Assembly: GCF_020532725.1 (NCBI RefSeq)
Contig: NZ_JAJAVC010000003.1
Coordinates: forward strand, 930,001-994,000
DNA: 64,000 nt
Direction: 5' to 3'
Source of the DNA: Methylobacillus arboreus
GTDB lineage: Bacteria; Pseudomonadota; Gammaproteobacteria; Burkholderiales; Methylophilaceae
The translations under genes and the position numbers were made by a program. This document shows positions 44,387-54,311 of this stretch, piece after piece (positions within the stretch are counted from its first letter, which is position 1; the number at the start of each line of letters is the position of its first letter). The notes below the pieces were generated by a model. It ran no database searches, had not been told where the DNA came from, and saw nothing but the letters and a program-made list of their open reading frames with translations.

Positions 44387-47300
44387 TCAGGCCAGCAGCT
44401 GGCGCAGCTTGGCCGCCAGTTCGTCCTCTTGCACCGGCTTGCCGAAGAAGGCATTCACGCCCAGGCTTGTTGCCAGCGCCTGGTGTTTTTCCGCTGTGCG
44501 TGAGCTGACGATGATCAGCGGAATATCGCGGGTACGCTCATCATCCCGCACATTGCGCGCAAGCTCAAAACCATCCATGCGCGGCATTTCAATATCGGTG
44601 AGAATCACGGCTGGCAGCGCCTGCTGCATGGCCTGGATCGCCTCCATGCCGTCCTTGGCCGTTACCACGTCATAGCCTTCCCGCTCGAGGAAACGCCCCA
44701 GCACCTTGCGCATGGTCAGCGAGTCATCCACCAGCAATGCAAGTGGCTTTGTTGCCGCCACAGACGCATCAGCCGTCACTGCGATATTCACGCTGCCAGC
44801 CGATAATGCCTCACGGTTGGCAAGCTGCAAGGGGTTGATGATCAGGACGATACCGCCATCGCCAAGCACGGTGGCGCCAATCATGCCAGGCACGCGCGCG
44901 AGTTGCGGGCCGATCTGCTTCATCACCACTTCCTGGCTGCCCAGGATGTCGTCCACATGCAAGGCAATGCGGTACTGGCCGCTACGCAGCAACATGACCG
45001 GCGTATAGCGCTGGCTTTCAGCCGCGGCTTGCGCATCACCGCACAGCCGGCCAAGGAAATACAAGGGATAGTCATGGCTTGCCCAGCTCAGCTTGCCATC
45101 GGCATAAGCCGCGGTTAATGCATCAGGCTTGAGCTTGACCACCTGCTCGACCATCACCGCTGGCAATGCAAACTTGCGCTCGCTGTAGCGCACCAGCACT
45201 GCCTGCGATACAGAAAGCGTCACAGGCAGGAAGATGCTGAAAATCGCGCCCGTGCCCTGGCTGCTGCTAACGTCGATGCGCCCGCCCAAGGCGGTAATGT
45301 CGCTGCGCACGGCATCCAGGCCGACCCCGCGGCCGGAAATCTGCGAGAGCGTACGTGCCGTGGTGAACCCCGGCTCGAAAATCAAGGCCAGCAGCGCCTG
45401 GCTGCTGACTTCCTGGTCCGGCTGCAACAGATGCTGCGCCAATGCGCGCTCGCGCACTTGCGCCAGGTTCACGCCCGCACCGTCATCGCTGACGGTGAGC
45501 ATGATTTCGTCATTTTCCTGGCGTATCCTCAGGGTGATGCTGCCATGTGCGGACTTGCCATGGCTGCGGCGTTCTTCCGGCGTTTCTATGCCATGTGCCA
45601 CAGCATTGCGCAGGATGTGTTCTATCGCAGCGCCCATACGGTCCAGCACGCTGCGGTCAATCTCGGTATCCACCCCATCCAGGGTAAGTTCAACCTGTTT
45701 GTCCAGCTCCCGCGCAGTCTGGCGCACAATGCGGTGCAGACGTTCCGCAATCAGCGAGAAAGGCACACGGCGTACGCTCATGAGTCCATACTGCAAGTCG
45801 CGGTTCATGCGGCTCTGCTGCTGCAAGGCCGCCTCGGTTTCGTCTAGATTGCGCAACAAGCCCTGCTGGATGGTGGAAACGTCGTTGACGCTTTCCGCCA
45901 TCATGCGCGTCAGTTCCTGCAAGCGGGTAAACCGGTCAAACTCCAGCGGGTCGAATGTTTCGTTCGACTCCTGCAACAGGGTCATACGTGACTGCAACTG
46001 GCTTTCAGCCTCGATTTCCAGCTCACGCAGGTAGTTACGCAGACGCTGCACACTTTCGGTTAGGTCCTGCGAGGACTGTTTGAACTCCTGCATTTCACGC
46101 TCCAGGCGCGATCGGGCGATACTGACCTCGCCAGCCTCGTTGATCAGGCGGTCAAGCGTCTCGGCGCGCAACCGCAGATGCTGTACACGCCGTTCGCGGC
46201 CCGGCCCCTGAACGGACAACTGGCGCCCGACCACCAGTGCAGTTTGTCCACCCAATGCCTCTTCCAGCAAGGAGCCGATATGATCCAGGCCAGCGAACAT
46301 TTCGGCAAAGTCCTCCGCCTGCGGCGCATGCTTCAAGGCGCGCATGACCAGGTCTTCCATCCCGTGCACCGCATCACCCAGCCTGCCCTGTGCTGCCATG
46401 CGGGCGCTGCCTTTCAGCGTGTGCAACGCGCGTTGCAGCATGTCCGGATGCTCTGCGTCTTTTGGCCGCGCATGCCAGGCACGCAACTCGCTGCCAATGA
46501 CCGGCATGAGGTCGTTGGCCTCTTCCACAAATAATGCAAACAGTTCCTGGTCCACAGGTTGCTGCAAAGAGGTCTCAGCAACCGTTTTTACAACAGGTGG
46601 CAAAGGCTCATGTGTCGAATCAATCGACGTTTCTGCCTCTTCGGCCAGCGGCTTATCAATCAGCCCGCTGACTTCGGCCTCGGCCTCCAGCAAGCTGGCC
46701 ATGACATCTTCTGTCTTCGCCAAACGCGGAGCCAGTGGCACGACATTGCTGCCAGTCACCGCGTCAATCACTGGTATGGCCGCATCCTCGGCAGCCTTTT
46801 TCAGGGCACGCAGCAAAGCCGTCGCTGCGCGCGGCTGCTTGCGCTCCCTTGCCTTGGCAAGCATTTTCTCCAGCGCATTCACCGTATTCTGCAGCAATGT
46901 CACGGTTTGCTCTGTCCAATTGCCCTGGTGCGCATCCAGCCAGTATTCCAGCGCACGCGCCAAGTCCGACAAGGCATTGAAACCGGTAGAGCCGGCGTTG
47001 CTGGCCAGGGTATGGGCCGCCCTGCGGGAATCAGCATCGGGAATCAGGATGGGCTCGCTGCGATGCAGCACCAGTTGCAGCCAATCCTGCAATTGCTCAA
47101 GATGCTGCCCAGCCTCTTGCAGGAACACCTCGAACAATGTGCGGCTGACTTTGCGCGTACCGCCAATCACGACTTCTTCCGGCTGCGCATCGGGCGCCAA
47201 GCCGGACAGTCCAGCCTGAAGGCCGATAGCACGTTCCTGCCAAATGGAGACAGGTACGCCCGCGGATGCTTTTTCGCGCAATGCTGCCACCCAGCCTGCA

Positions 47301-49300
47301 AAAGCGGCACTGGAATCCTCAACAAAGGCAATCACGGCAGGACCAGGAGTCAGCTTGCGGTCTATCAGCACATTGAGCAATGCCTCGACAATGGCTGCGA
47401 CCTCGCCCAGATCGGCCAGGCCCACCGTACGGCCGCTCCCTTTAAGGGTATGAAAGCCACGCCGCACCTCTGCCAACGCCTCATGGTTTGTCGCATTGAT
47501 ACGCAAGGCCTGTAGATGCTGGGCGACACTCGCCAGCACCTCTTCCGCTTCAGTGAGATAGACATCCAGCAACTCGTCATCTGGCAATGCAGGCGCAAGC
47601 GGCTGGGCAATATCGGCCGTGACCTGTCCTGCATCCGATTCAGTGCGCACAACATTCTGCGCATCTTGCAGTCTTGCCAAGGTATCCTCAAGCGCAAATG
47701 CGCCGCTTGCGGCATGCGGGTATTGCTGAACGTACAAGCCAACCAGGCTCAAGCTGTCTGCCAGCGCCTCAAACACCTCCTGGCTTGAGGCAATCCTGCC
47801 TTGCTGCAAGCCAGCCAGAACATCTTCCGCCGCGTGCGTCAGGGTCTTGACCTCCGGCATTTCCAGCATATCCAGTGCTGCGGAGACTTGCCGCAAAGGA
47901 GCAACAGCCTGGGACAATGGCGCAAGCTCGCCCGGCTGGCGGAAATAGGCATCGAGCAACTGCTCGACTTCCTGGAGGGCAGCCCCTGTTTCGCGTGTCA
48001 ATGCATGCTGTGCGGCCTGCTGTAGTGCCGTGGCAGGCGCCAATGCAGGTGTCTGCCCGCCCAACAGGGCCTGCAACCGTGCCTGCTGCCTTTCCAACTC
48101 AAGCTGAGCCTGGGCGTCCTGCTGACCATACTGTTGCAAAGCATCCGACAATAGCGTCAGCGCTGAAGCCACTTCGATCAGGATATTTTCCTGATTAGCG
48201 GCATTGCCTGCCTGCAATGCCAGAACCGCATCGTGCACGCCGCCGAACAGGTTTTTCACTGGTTCACTGGACAATGCCGGGTAGGTATTGAGGATGCCGC
48301 CAAACCGCGCCATGAACTCTTCCAGTACTGCGCCGCCTTCATTCGCACGGTCCCAGATGCTCTTGAGGGCTTCGAGCGCCACCTGGCACTGCTTGACGTA
48401 TTGTTGCTCTTCCGTGCCCAAAACCTCTGTTGTCCCCCCGGGAATGAGGCCATTCAGCTCAAACAACTCACGCACTGCCTTAATGCGCTCTGTATTAAGC
48501 CCGCTAGTGGCAATAAAATACAAAAGATCACGCAACAGGATACTGGCCGGGCGGTTTATCCCTTCGCTAACTGCCCGCAATTCCTGATCCAGGCGGCGGC
48601 ACAGGCGTTTGACCCCGGCATCGCTGGCATGCGTATCCTCCGCCAGAGTGTCAATAAAAGCGGTAGCGACCCACCACAAGGTTTTTGGCGCTGCCTGGGG
48701 CACCACCAATTGCACTCGCTCCAGCGCCGTTGCCATTTCCTGCAGTGCTTGCAGCTCGCCCTTGAGCCAGCCAAGCAGGAATTTCTGGAACTGCGCCCGC
48801 TGTTCCTTGAAAGCAGCAAGCAATGCCTGGGGATCAAGATTCTCAGTGGGAATATGCTTGGGCAAGCGCTGGCTGGTATCCGGAAAAAACAACTCGGAAT
48901 CTTCCAATGCCTCGCCATGCAGGGCTGCGAGCCGCTGCAGCTGCAGCGACAAGCGCAGCGGCTGGTCTGGCTCGCCATTCATGAGTTCCTGCAAGTATTG
49001 CTGCAGGTGCAGGATGGCGTATCTAAGGGTATCGACAACTTCATTTTCCAGCGCAAGCTCGGCCTTATCCAGCTTGGCGACCACGGTCTCAATCTCGCTG
49101 CAATACCGTTTGCAGCCTTCCAGGCCGACCATATCGAACGCGCCATTGACCTGATAGAGATGCGTCTTGGCAAAACGCAATGGAGAGAAATCCTGCGGGT
49201 TGGTTGCCAATGCAGTCAATTGCGCCAGCACCTGATCCAGGGCCTGGTCTATTTCTCCCTTAACCCAGCTCAATGGGCCGATATCGAAATCTTCCACCAA
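44387..49300 (-). CDS. chpA: Pil-Chp chemosensory hybrid histidine kinase (ChpA/PilL type)
   Basis: 1637 residues. Hpt-type motifs with a candidate phospho-His appear near 620 (RRGFHTLKGSGRTVG), 763 (AAHTLASNAGSTG) and 961 (ALHTLKGSARMAA); an earlier copy near 45-60 (THLYQVNGAFD) is degenerate. The kinase core follows: dimerisation helices, N box EHILRNAVAHGIE, G1 DDGAGVNLAQV and G2 GRGVGLDAVRSD near 1320. A CheW-like domain (LSVSQAVLVRYSERKFALP) precedes a C-terminal receiver with phospho-Asp in ILTDIEMPRMDG near 1564. This is the large ChpA arrangement of twitching systems. It should take signals from PilJ through PilI and pass phosphate to PilG and PilH to steer type IV pili. It starts 6 bp after pilJ and ends the operon. 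Confidence 0.92.
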   Translation of the reverse strand: MVEDFDIGPLSWVKGEIDQALDQVLAQLTALATNPQDFSPLRFAKTHLYQVNGAFDMVGLEGCKRYCSEIETVVAKLDKAELALENEVVDTLRYAILHLQQYLQELMNGEPDQPLRLSLQLQRLAALHGEALEDSELFFPDTSQRLPKHIPTENLDPQALLAAFKEQRAQFQKFLLGWLKGELQALQEMATALERVQLVVPQAAPKTLWWVATAFIDTLAEDTHASDAGVKRLCRRLDQELRAVSEGINRPASILLRDLLYFIATSGLNTERIKAVRELFELNGLIPGGTTEVLGTEEQQYVKQCQVALEALKSIWDRANEGGAVLEEFMARFGGILNTYPALSSEPVKNLFGGVHDAVLALQAGNAANQENILIEVASALTLLSDALQQYGQQDAQAQLELERQQARLQALLGGQTPALAPATALQQAAQHALTRETGAALQEVEQLLDAYFRQPGELAPLSQAVAPLRQVSAALDMLEMPEVKTLTHAAEDVLAGLQQGRIASSQEVFEALADSLSLVGLYVQQYPHAASGAFALEDTLARLQDAQNVVRTESDAGQVTADIAQPLAPALPDDELLDVYLTEAEEVLASVAQHLQALRINATNHEALAEVRRGFHTLKGSGRTVGLADLGEVAAIVEALLNVLIDRKLTPGPAVIAFVEDSSAAFAGWVAALREKASAGVPVSIWQERAIGLQAGLSGLAPDAQPEEVVIGGTRKVSRTLFEVFLQEAGQHLEQLQDWLQLVLHRSEPILIPDADSRRAAHTLASNAGSTGFNALSDLARALEYWLDAHQGNWTEQTVTLLQNTVNALEKMLAKARERKQPRAATALLRALKKAAEDAAIPVIDAVTGSNVVPLAPRLAKTEDVMASLLEAEAEVSGLIDKPLAEEAETSIDSTHEPLPPVVKTVAETSLQQPVDQELFALFVEEANDLMPVIGSELRAWHARPKDAEHPDMLQRALHTLKGSARMAAQGRLGDAVHGMEDLVMRALKHAPQAEDFAEMFAGLDHIGSLLEEALGGQTALVVGRQLSVQGPGRERRVQHLRLRAETLDRLINEAGEVSIARSRLEREMQEFKQSSQDLTESVQRLRNYLRELEIEAESQLQSRMTLLQESNETFDPLEFDRFTRLQELTRMMAESVNDVSTIQQGLLRNLDETEAALQQQSRMNRDLQYGLMSVRRVPFSLIAERLHRIVRQTARELDKQVELTLDGVDTEIDRSVLDRMGAAIEHILRNAVAHGIETPEERRSHGKSAHGSITLRIRQENDEIMLTVSDDGAGVNLAQVRERALAQHLLQPDQEVSSQALLALIFEPGFTTARTLSQISGRGVGLDAVRSDITALGGRIDVSSSQGTGAIFSIFLPVTLSVSQAVLVRYSERKFALPAVMVEQVVKLKPDALTAAYADGKLSWASHDYPLYFLGRLCGDAQAAAESQRYTPVMLLRSGQYRIALHVDDILGSQEVVMKQIGPQLARVPGMIGATVLGDGGIVLIINPLQLANREALSAGSVNIAVTADASVAATKPLALLVDDSLTMRKVLGRFLEREGYDVVTAKDGMEAIQAMQQALPAVILTDIEMPRMDGFELARNVRDDERTRDIPLIIVSSRTAEKHQALATSLGVNAFFGKPVQEDELAAKLRQLLA

Positions 49301-49306
49301 TATGTC

Positions 49307-50938
49307 CTAGTTCAGCTTGAAGCCCGCGACCGAGGCCCGCAACTCCTCAGCCAGGCTAGTGAGCTGGCCGATTGAACTGGCTGTTTTTTGCGTTCCCTCT
49401 GAGGTTTGGGAGGTAATATTTTGAATCTGCTGCATATTAAGGCTCACTGTTGCGGCAGCCTTAGTCTGCGCCTCGGTCGCCCCTGAAATTTCCTCGATCA
49501 GGCGCGCAAGATTGTTGGTCACGTTCTCAATCTCACTCAATGCCTTGCCTGCCGCGTCAGACAAGCGTGCGCCTTCCACCACCCCTTCCGTACTCTTCTC
49601 CATCGCTACCACGGCACTGTTGGTATCGGTCTGAATGGTTTTCACAATCGCGCTAATCTGCTTGGTCGCCTCGGAAGAACGCTCGGCCAGGCGCTGCACC
49701 TCCTCTGCAACGACGGTGAAGCCCCGCCCGGCTTCACCGGCCGAGGCGGCCTGGATCGCGGCATTCAAGGCCAGGATATTGGTCTGTTCAGTAATATCGG
49801 AAATCAGGTCGACAATCTCACTAATTTCTTGAGAACTCTCTCCCAAGCGCTTGATCCTCTTTGATGTCTCCTGGATCTGCGTACGGATTTCGTTCATGCC
49901 GGAAATGGTATTCTGCACCGCCCTGGTACCCTGGGTCGTTGCATCAAGCGAACGCTGCGCCACCTCGGAAGCTTCTTCCGCATTGCTGGAAACCTGCAGG
50001 ATGGACTGCGTCATATGGTTGACTGCCTCACCCGTTTCCGTGATCTGCTGTGATTGCAGCGCGGCTGCATTCAATAATGAACTGGAGGTTTCCTGCGCCT
50101 GTGCCGTTGCCTGGTTTACCTGCTCGGTCGCACGGTTGATCTCGGTCACCAGGTCACGCAGGCTGTCTATGGTGTAATTGATCGAATCGGCAATCGCGCC
50201 GGTAATGTTTTCGGCCACCTCAGCTTTTACGGTAAGGTCGCCATCTGCAAGGTCACCCATTTCATCCAGCAGGTGCAAAATGGCCTCCTGGTTATTGAGA
50301 TTGGTCTGCTCGATTTCCTCAAAACGGGCACGCGCGCTTGCCACCTGCTGGTAGCCGACACGTATGAGCAAGACCAGCGCCAGCAAGCCAGCCGCAATGG
50401 AAAGTGCCAGCCACCATCCGGCCCTGCCCTGATCCAGGTACGCCTGCCAGGTTTGATGCGCAGCAAGCACTGTGGTGTCACTCGCCGACGCCAACCGGGC
50501 AAGATCGCCGTCGGCAAATGACAATGCCTGCTCTCTCAACTCTGTCCAAGACTGCTCCAGGCGGTTGAAACTGGCATCAGCCTCGGCACTTTGCAACAAC
50601 GCGGAATCCTGCAATTCCCGCAAACCGGTAAAGTAGACAGCAGCCTGATCCAAGGTGGTACGCAACCTGTCGGCGGCAGTGGCATCCCCGCCGGTTTTCA
50701 AGGCTGCATCACGCGCCACCTGCTGTGCGGCAACCTTCAGGCTGGTGACTGTTTCGGCAAACTGGTTGTTCCTTGCCACCTGCAATTGATTGAATAACAG
50801 TCCCAGCAAGGCGAACACAAGTGCCAGCAACAATACGCCCAACACCACCCGGCTAGTTTTTGCTACAGAAGGAATCGCATTGTCCGCGGGCTTTTTGTTG
50901 CCGAATAAATTGTTGAATACTGAAAAGCTCAGTGCCAT
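49307..50938 (-). CDS. pilJ: Twitching motility methyl-accepting chemotaxis protein PilJ
   Basis: 543 residues. Two membrane helices, [20 protein letters not shown] near 30 and [18 protein letters not shown] near 180, flank a periplasmic PilJ/NIT-like helical domain. A HAMP-like segment follows ([19 protein letters not shown]) and then a long signalling coiled coil with the hairpin tip [20 protein letters not shown], whose Glu-Thr-Asn-Ile core is highly conserved. The sensory domain is shorter than in Pseudomonas PilJ. Probably senses surface contact through pili. Confidence 0.92.
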   Translation of the reverse strand: MALSFSVFNNLFGNKKPADNAIPSVAKTSRVVLGVLLLALVFALLGLLFNQLQVARNNQFAETVTSLKVAAQQVARDAALKTGGDATAADRLRTTLDQAAVYFTGLRELQDSALLQSAEADASFNRLEQSWTELREQALSFADGDLARLASASDTTVLAAHQTWQAYLDQGRAGWWLALSIAAGLLALVLLIRVGYQQVASARARFEEIEQTNLNNQEAILHLLDEMGDLADGDLTVKAEVAENITGAIADSINYTIDSLRDLVTEINRATEQVNQATAQAQETSSSLLNAAALQSQQITETGEAVNHMTQSILQVSSNAEEASEVAQRSLDATTQGTRAVQNTISGMNEIRTQIQETSKRIKRLGESSQEISEIVDLISDITEQTNILALNAAIQAASAGEAGRGFTVVAEEVQRLAERSSEATKQISAIVKTIQTDTNSAVVAMEKSTEGVVEGARLSDAAGKALSEIENVTNNLARLIEEISGATEAQTKAAATVSLNMQQIQNITSQTSEGTQKTASSIGQLTSLAEELRASVAGFKLN

Positions 50939-50959
50939 TGATGTCTCCCCATTTTCCCG

Positions 50960-51484
50960 TCAGGCCGCAACCTGCAGAAATTCTTTTTTCTTCAGGATGA
51001 AGGCCATATCCAGTGCCTCCCATTTGTGATGCTGACTGTCTTCATATCGCGCTGCAACATGGGCAGCTACATCTGCCACCATATCCAGCAGCTTGAACTC
51101 TTCAAGGTTGCGCAAACCGGCAAGGCTATCGATGAGAAACCCTGCATTAATGTCAAAATCTCCATGCACCAGCAACACCCTGCTTTCCGCTGTCACCGGC
51201 GCCTGTTGACGGCTGCTGCCGATAAACTGCGCCAAATCAGTGATGGCGTAAAGGTTGCCCCGCACATTGGCCATGCCGAGAAACCACGGCTGAGTCAGCG
51301 GAACCGGCAGTATCTCAGGCACCGGCAATACCTCGCTGATATCGTGCAATGAGACAAGATAGCGCTCTCCTCCCACATGCACGCCCAGCCTGGAACTGCC
51401 TGCCTCCGGGTCATCTGCTACGTGCTTGAGACGCTCAAGGATATTTTGCTGATAGGCTTGCAGGTTGAGCCTGGATTTGCTCAT
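50960..51484 (-). CDS. pilI: Chemotaxis coupling protein PilI (CheW domain)
   Basis: 174 residues with one CheW domain from about 40 to 165: GVHVGGERYLVSLHDISEVL, PWFLGMANVRGNLYAITDL, then RVLLVHGDFDINAGFLID. It links PilJ to the ChpA kinase. It lies 1 bp after the pilH stop codon and 21 bp before pilJ, so it is part of the same transcript. Confidence 0.92.
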   Translation of the reverse strand: MSKSRLNLQAYQQNILERLKHVADDPEAGSSRLGVHVGGERYLVSLHDISEVLPVPEILPVPLTQPWFLGMANVRGNLYAITDLAQFIGSSRQQAPVTAESRVLLVHGDFDINAGFLIDSLAGLRNLEEFKLLDMVADVAAHVAARYEDSQHHKWEALDMAFILKKKEFLQVAA

Positions 51485-51485
51485 C

Positions 51486-51851
51486 TCAGGCCAGCCCTGC
51501 TATCTTGGCCAGAAGCTCATCCACATCCACAGGCTTGATGACACAGTCCTTGGCCCCTTGGCGCAAGGCCCACATGCGATCAGTCGCTTGTTCCTTGCCG
51601 GTACACACAATGACCGGAATATGCGCAGTTGCAGCGTTCCTGGACAATGACCGTGTGGCCTGAAACCCATTCAGCCTGGGCATCACCACATCCATCAGGA
51701 TCAGATCGGGCATCAGCGCCTGCACCTTGTCAAGACAGTCCTGGCCATCTTCCGCGGTGCTGATTTCAAAACCGGCTTTTTGCAGGACTTCGCTCAAATA
51801 CAACCGGTCAGTGGCTGAGTCATCAACAACCAGGATATGCTTGATCGCCAT
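51486..51851 (-). CDS. pilH: Twitching motility response regulator PilH
   Basis: 121-residue stand-alone receiver. ILVVDDSATDRLYLSEVL holds the acidic pair, DLILMDVVMPRLNGFQATR the phospho-Asp, IVCTGKEQ the Thr and DCVIKPVD the Lys. In Pseudomonas PilH drives pilus retraction control or drains phosphate from ChpA. It follows pilG by 5 bp, the usual pilG-pilH order. Confidence 0.93.
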   Translation of the reverse strand: MAIKHILVVDDSATDRLYLSEVLQKAGFEISTAEDGQDCLDKVQALMPDLILMDVVMPRLNGFQATRSLSRNAATAHIPVIVCTGKEQATDRMWALRQGAKDCVIKPVDVDELLAKIAGLA

Positions 51852-51856
51852 TATTG

Positions 51857-52267
51857 TTATTCCGTTGTTAATTCACCCGTCGCCTGCAATCTGTGCTGGC
51901 GCACTGCATCGAGCAGGGCATTCTGGGTAAAGGGCTTGGTGAGATATTGGTCTGATCCTGCCATACGGCCACGCGCCCGGTCAAACAGGCCGTCCTTGCT
52001 TGAGAGCATGATCACGGGAATGGATTTGAAACGGGTGTTACGCTTGATGAGGGAGCAGGTCTGGTAACCGTCAAGGCGCGGCATCATGATATCGACAAAA
52101 ATAACATCTGGCTGATGGCTGGCAATTTTGGCCAAGGCATCGAAGCCATCCTCGGCCAGAAACACCTCACAACCCGATTGCCGCAGGAAAATCTCGGCAC
52201 TTCTGCGTATGGTGTTACTGTCGTCAATCACCATTACTTTCACACCAGATAGATCAGTTTCCCCCAC
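51857..52267 (-). CDS. pilG: Twitching motility response regulator PilG
   Basis: 136 residues, a single receiver with a short N-terminal extension. VMVIDDSNTIRRSAEIFL for the acidic pair, DVIFVDIMMPRLDGYQTCSLI for the phospho-Asp, VIMLSSKDG for the Ser/Thr, and QYLTKPFTQNALLDAVRQH for the Lys. PilG promotes pilus extension in relatives. It is the first gene of the pilG-H-I-J-chpA operon; its promoter must lie in the 280 bp before it, which contains a stem-loop followed by a T-run. Confidence 0.92.
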   Translation of the reverse strand: MGETDLSGVKVMVIDDSNTIRRSAEIFLRQSGCEVFLAEDGFDALAKIASHQPDVIFVDIMMPRLDGYQTCSLIKRNTRFKSIPVIMLSSKDGLFDRARGRMAGSDQYLTKPFTQNALLDAVRQHRLQATGELTTE

Positions 52268-52390
52268 CCTTAATCCCCTGTGTTTGCAGGCTGCATGCGC
52301 AGCAGGCTTATTACAGCGCGCATGACGGCGCCCGGTTTTCGTGCCATTCTATCTACAGACTTCAACGCCGTGCAAGACTGAAGAAATAAA

Positions 52391-52454
52391 AAGCGGGTTG
52401 TCAATCCACGGACAAAAAGGTTAAATAACCCGCTTGAGCTAGGGTCTGCCCTAG
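52391..52454 (-). promoter_or_regulatory. Stem-loops in the pilG leader region
   Basis: The gap between pilG and the divergent FIST gene (52268-52550) holds no gene. A perfect 9-bp inverted repeat, arms AAGCGGGTT (52391-52399) and AACCCGCTT (52427-52435), is followed on the minus strand by CTTTTTATTT, the look of an intrinsic terminator placed inside the pilG leader. Next to it is CTAGGG-TCTG-CCCTAG (52439-52454). Possible attenuator or processed leader; promoter position not certain. Confidence 0.45.
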
Positions 52455-52550
52455 GCACTATGATTTGAATATTCACCCGCATAGTCGCACAAAACAACAA
52501 GAACCAGAAGTGCCGCAAATAGCAAAGCGGCCGCATAGGGAACGGAGATC

Positions 52551-53705
52551 ATGCTAGTCAGACAAGAAGCCCTCACGGCAAAGATGAGTTTCAAGGACCT
52601 GCCCTCATCCTCGCCATTGCCCAATGCCAACCTGGTGCTGGTGTTCGGCTCAGTCAAGCGCTTCAGCGAGGCCAAGCTGCCAGCACAACTCAAGGAGCGC
52701 TACCCTGCGGCGCAAATCGTCGGCTGCACTACCTCGGGCGAAATCGGCCCGCACGGGGTAAGCGACGACAGTCTGCAGATTACCGCCATCACCTGGGACA
52801 AGACCATGCAGCGCGTGGCGTACGCGCGTGCGAACAGCATGCAGACCTCGGCCGAGACGGCCATCAGCCTCGCAAAGCAACTCAAGTCCGACAGCCTGCG
52901 TACCGTGCTGCTGTTCTCCGACGGCCTGCATATCAACGGCTCCGAACTGTTGCAGGGCTTTAAAAGCATATTGGGCGACATCCCGATTGTCGGCGGCATG
53001 GCAGGCGACAATGCCGAGTTTTCCAAAACCCTGCAATTGCTCAACGACAGCGTGGAAGAAGGCCTCATCATCGCCATCGGCCTTTATGGCGACAAGCTCA
53101 TCACCGCGAGCGGCGCCTTGGGCGGCTGGAAGCCTTACGGCCCGCCACGCAAAATCACGCGCTCGGAGAAAAACGTCGTCTACGAAATGGACGGCAAACC
53201 CGCCTTGCCGCTCTACCGCATGTACATAGGCGAACAAAACGCCAAGAACCTGCCAGGCTCAGGCTTGCGCTTCCCTTTCGCCATCATCGAAGACGGCAAG
53301 CGGGAAGTTGAAAAAGTCCGCACATTGCTGGCGATTGATACCGGCAACAACAGCCTTACCTTTGCCGGCAATGTGGAAGAAGGCGAGACCGTGCGCCTGT
53401 GCCAGACCACGCATGACAGGCTGGTGGAAGGCGCCGGCGGCGCGGCGCACCTCGTCACCGGCAACCTGGGCAGCGCCAGCATTACCCAAACCGGCCTGGC
53501 CTTGTGCGTCAGCTGCGTTGGGCGCAAACTGGTCATGGCCGAGCAGATTGCGGATGAAATCCATGCCGTACAACAAATACTGGGCAACCAGACCACCCTG
53601 ACTGGCTTCTATTCATACGGGGAATTCTGTCCGCGGCCCAACACCACGGACAGCGTGCTGCATAACCAGACCATGACCATAGGCTACCTGAGCGAAAGCC
53701 TCTAA
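52551..53705 (+). CDS. FIST domain-containing sensory protein
   Basis: 384 residues. The N-terminal FIST domain (about 20-225) has [40 protein letters not shown] and [15 protein letters not shown]; the FIST C-domain (about 225-370) has [22 protein letters not shown] and [24 protein letters not shown] proteins are proposed small-ligand sensors found alone or fused to kinases, cyclases and chemoreceptors. This one has no output domain, so it may work through a partner, possibly the divergent Pil-Chp system. The ATG at 52551 has a GGAG ribosome site just upstream. No signal peptide. Confidence 0.85.
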   Translation: MLVRQEALTAKMSFKDLPSSSPLPNANLVLVFGSVKRFSEAKLPAQLKERYPAAQIVGCTTSGEIGPHGVSDDSLQITAITWDKTMQRVAYARANSMQTSAETAISLAKQLKSDSLRTVLLFSDGLHINGSELLQGFKSILGDIPIVGGMAGDNAEFSKTLQLLNDSVEEGLIIAIGLYGDKLITASGALGGWKPYGPPRKITRSEKNVVYEMDGKPALPLYRMYIGEQNAKNLPGSGLRFPFAIIEDGKREVEKVRTLLAIDTGNNSLTFAGNVEEGETVRLCQTTHDRLVEGAGGAAHLVTGNLGSASITQTGLALCVSCVGRKLVMAEQIADEIHAVQQILGNQTTLTGFYSYGEFCPRPNTTDSVLHNQTMTIGYLSESL

Positions 53706-53746
53706 CCAACCACTCCACTTCAAACTTAAAGGAAAAGGACACATCA

Positions 53747-54247
53747 ATGGCTACAGTCACACTCAAAGGCAATCCAGTGCAAATCGGCGGCAACCTGCCG
53801 CAAAAAGGCGATACCGCGCCTGACTTCCAGCTGGCAGATGCCAAGCGCAACCTGGTTTCACTGGCCGACTTTGCCGGCAAGCGCAAAGTGCTGAACATTT
53901 TCCCAAGCATAGACACCCCGACCTGCGCCACTTCAGTACGCACCTTCAACAAGCAGGCTAGCGGCCTGGATAACACAGTAGTGCTTGCCATCTCCGCCGA
54001 CCTGCCTTTTGCCCAAAGCCGCTTCTGCGGAGCGGAAGGCCTGGAAAACGTCGTCACCCTTTCCACTTTCCGCGATACCGCCAAGTTCGCCAAGGACTAC
54101 GGCGTGCAGATCACCGATAGCAGCCTGGCCGGCCTGACAGCACGCGCAGTGGTGGTGCTGGATGAAAACAACAAGGTGTTGCACAGCGAACTGGTTTCCG
54201 AAATCGCCAACGAACCCAACTACGACGCTGCCTTAGCTGCCCTGTAG
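53747..54247 (+). CDS. tpx: Thiol peroxidase Tpx
   Basis: Reduces organic hydroperoxides using thioredoxin. 166 residues, the family norm. [17 protein letters not shown] leads into the peroxidatic site [17 protein letters not shown], with Cys near residue 61 and the Thr three residues before it; the resolving Cys is in [10 protein letters not shown] near 95. Atypical 2-Cys Prx of the Tpx type. The ribosome site AAAGGAAAAGGA is strong. A hairpin lies 20 bp past the stop codon. Confidence 0.97.
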   Translation: MATVTLKGNPVQIGGNLPQKGDTAPDFQLADAKRNLVSLADFAGKRKVLNIFPSIDTPTCATSVRTFNKQASGLDNTVVLAISADLPFAQSRFCGAEGLENVVTLSTFRDTAKFAKDYGVQITDSSLAGLTARAVVVLDENNKVLHSELVSEIANEPNYDAALAAL

Positions 54248-54266
54248 TTCTGTAATAACTCCCTTC

Positions 54267-54293
54267 ACAGCCGTGGATTACAACCACGGCTGT
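54267..54293 (+). terminator. Strong stem-loop after tpx
   Basis: Perfect 10-bp stem, arms ACAGCCGTGG and CCACGGCTGT, 7-nt loop. No T-run follows, so it may be a weak terminator or an mRNA-stabilising hairpin rather than a full stop. It would leave the next gene partly coupled to tpx. Confidence 0.6.
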
Positions 54294-54311
54294 AATTACC
54301 TGTGCCACCTC

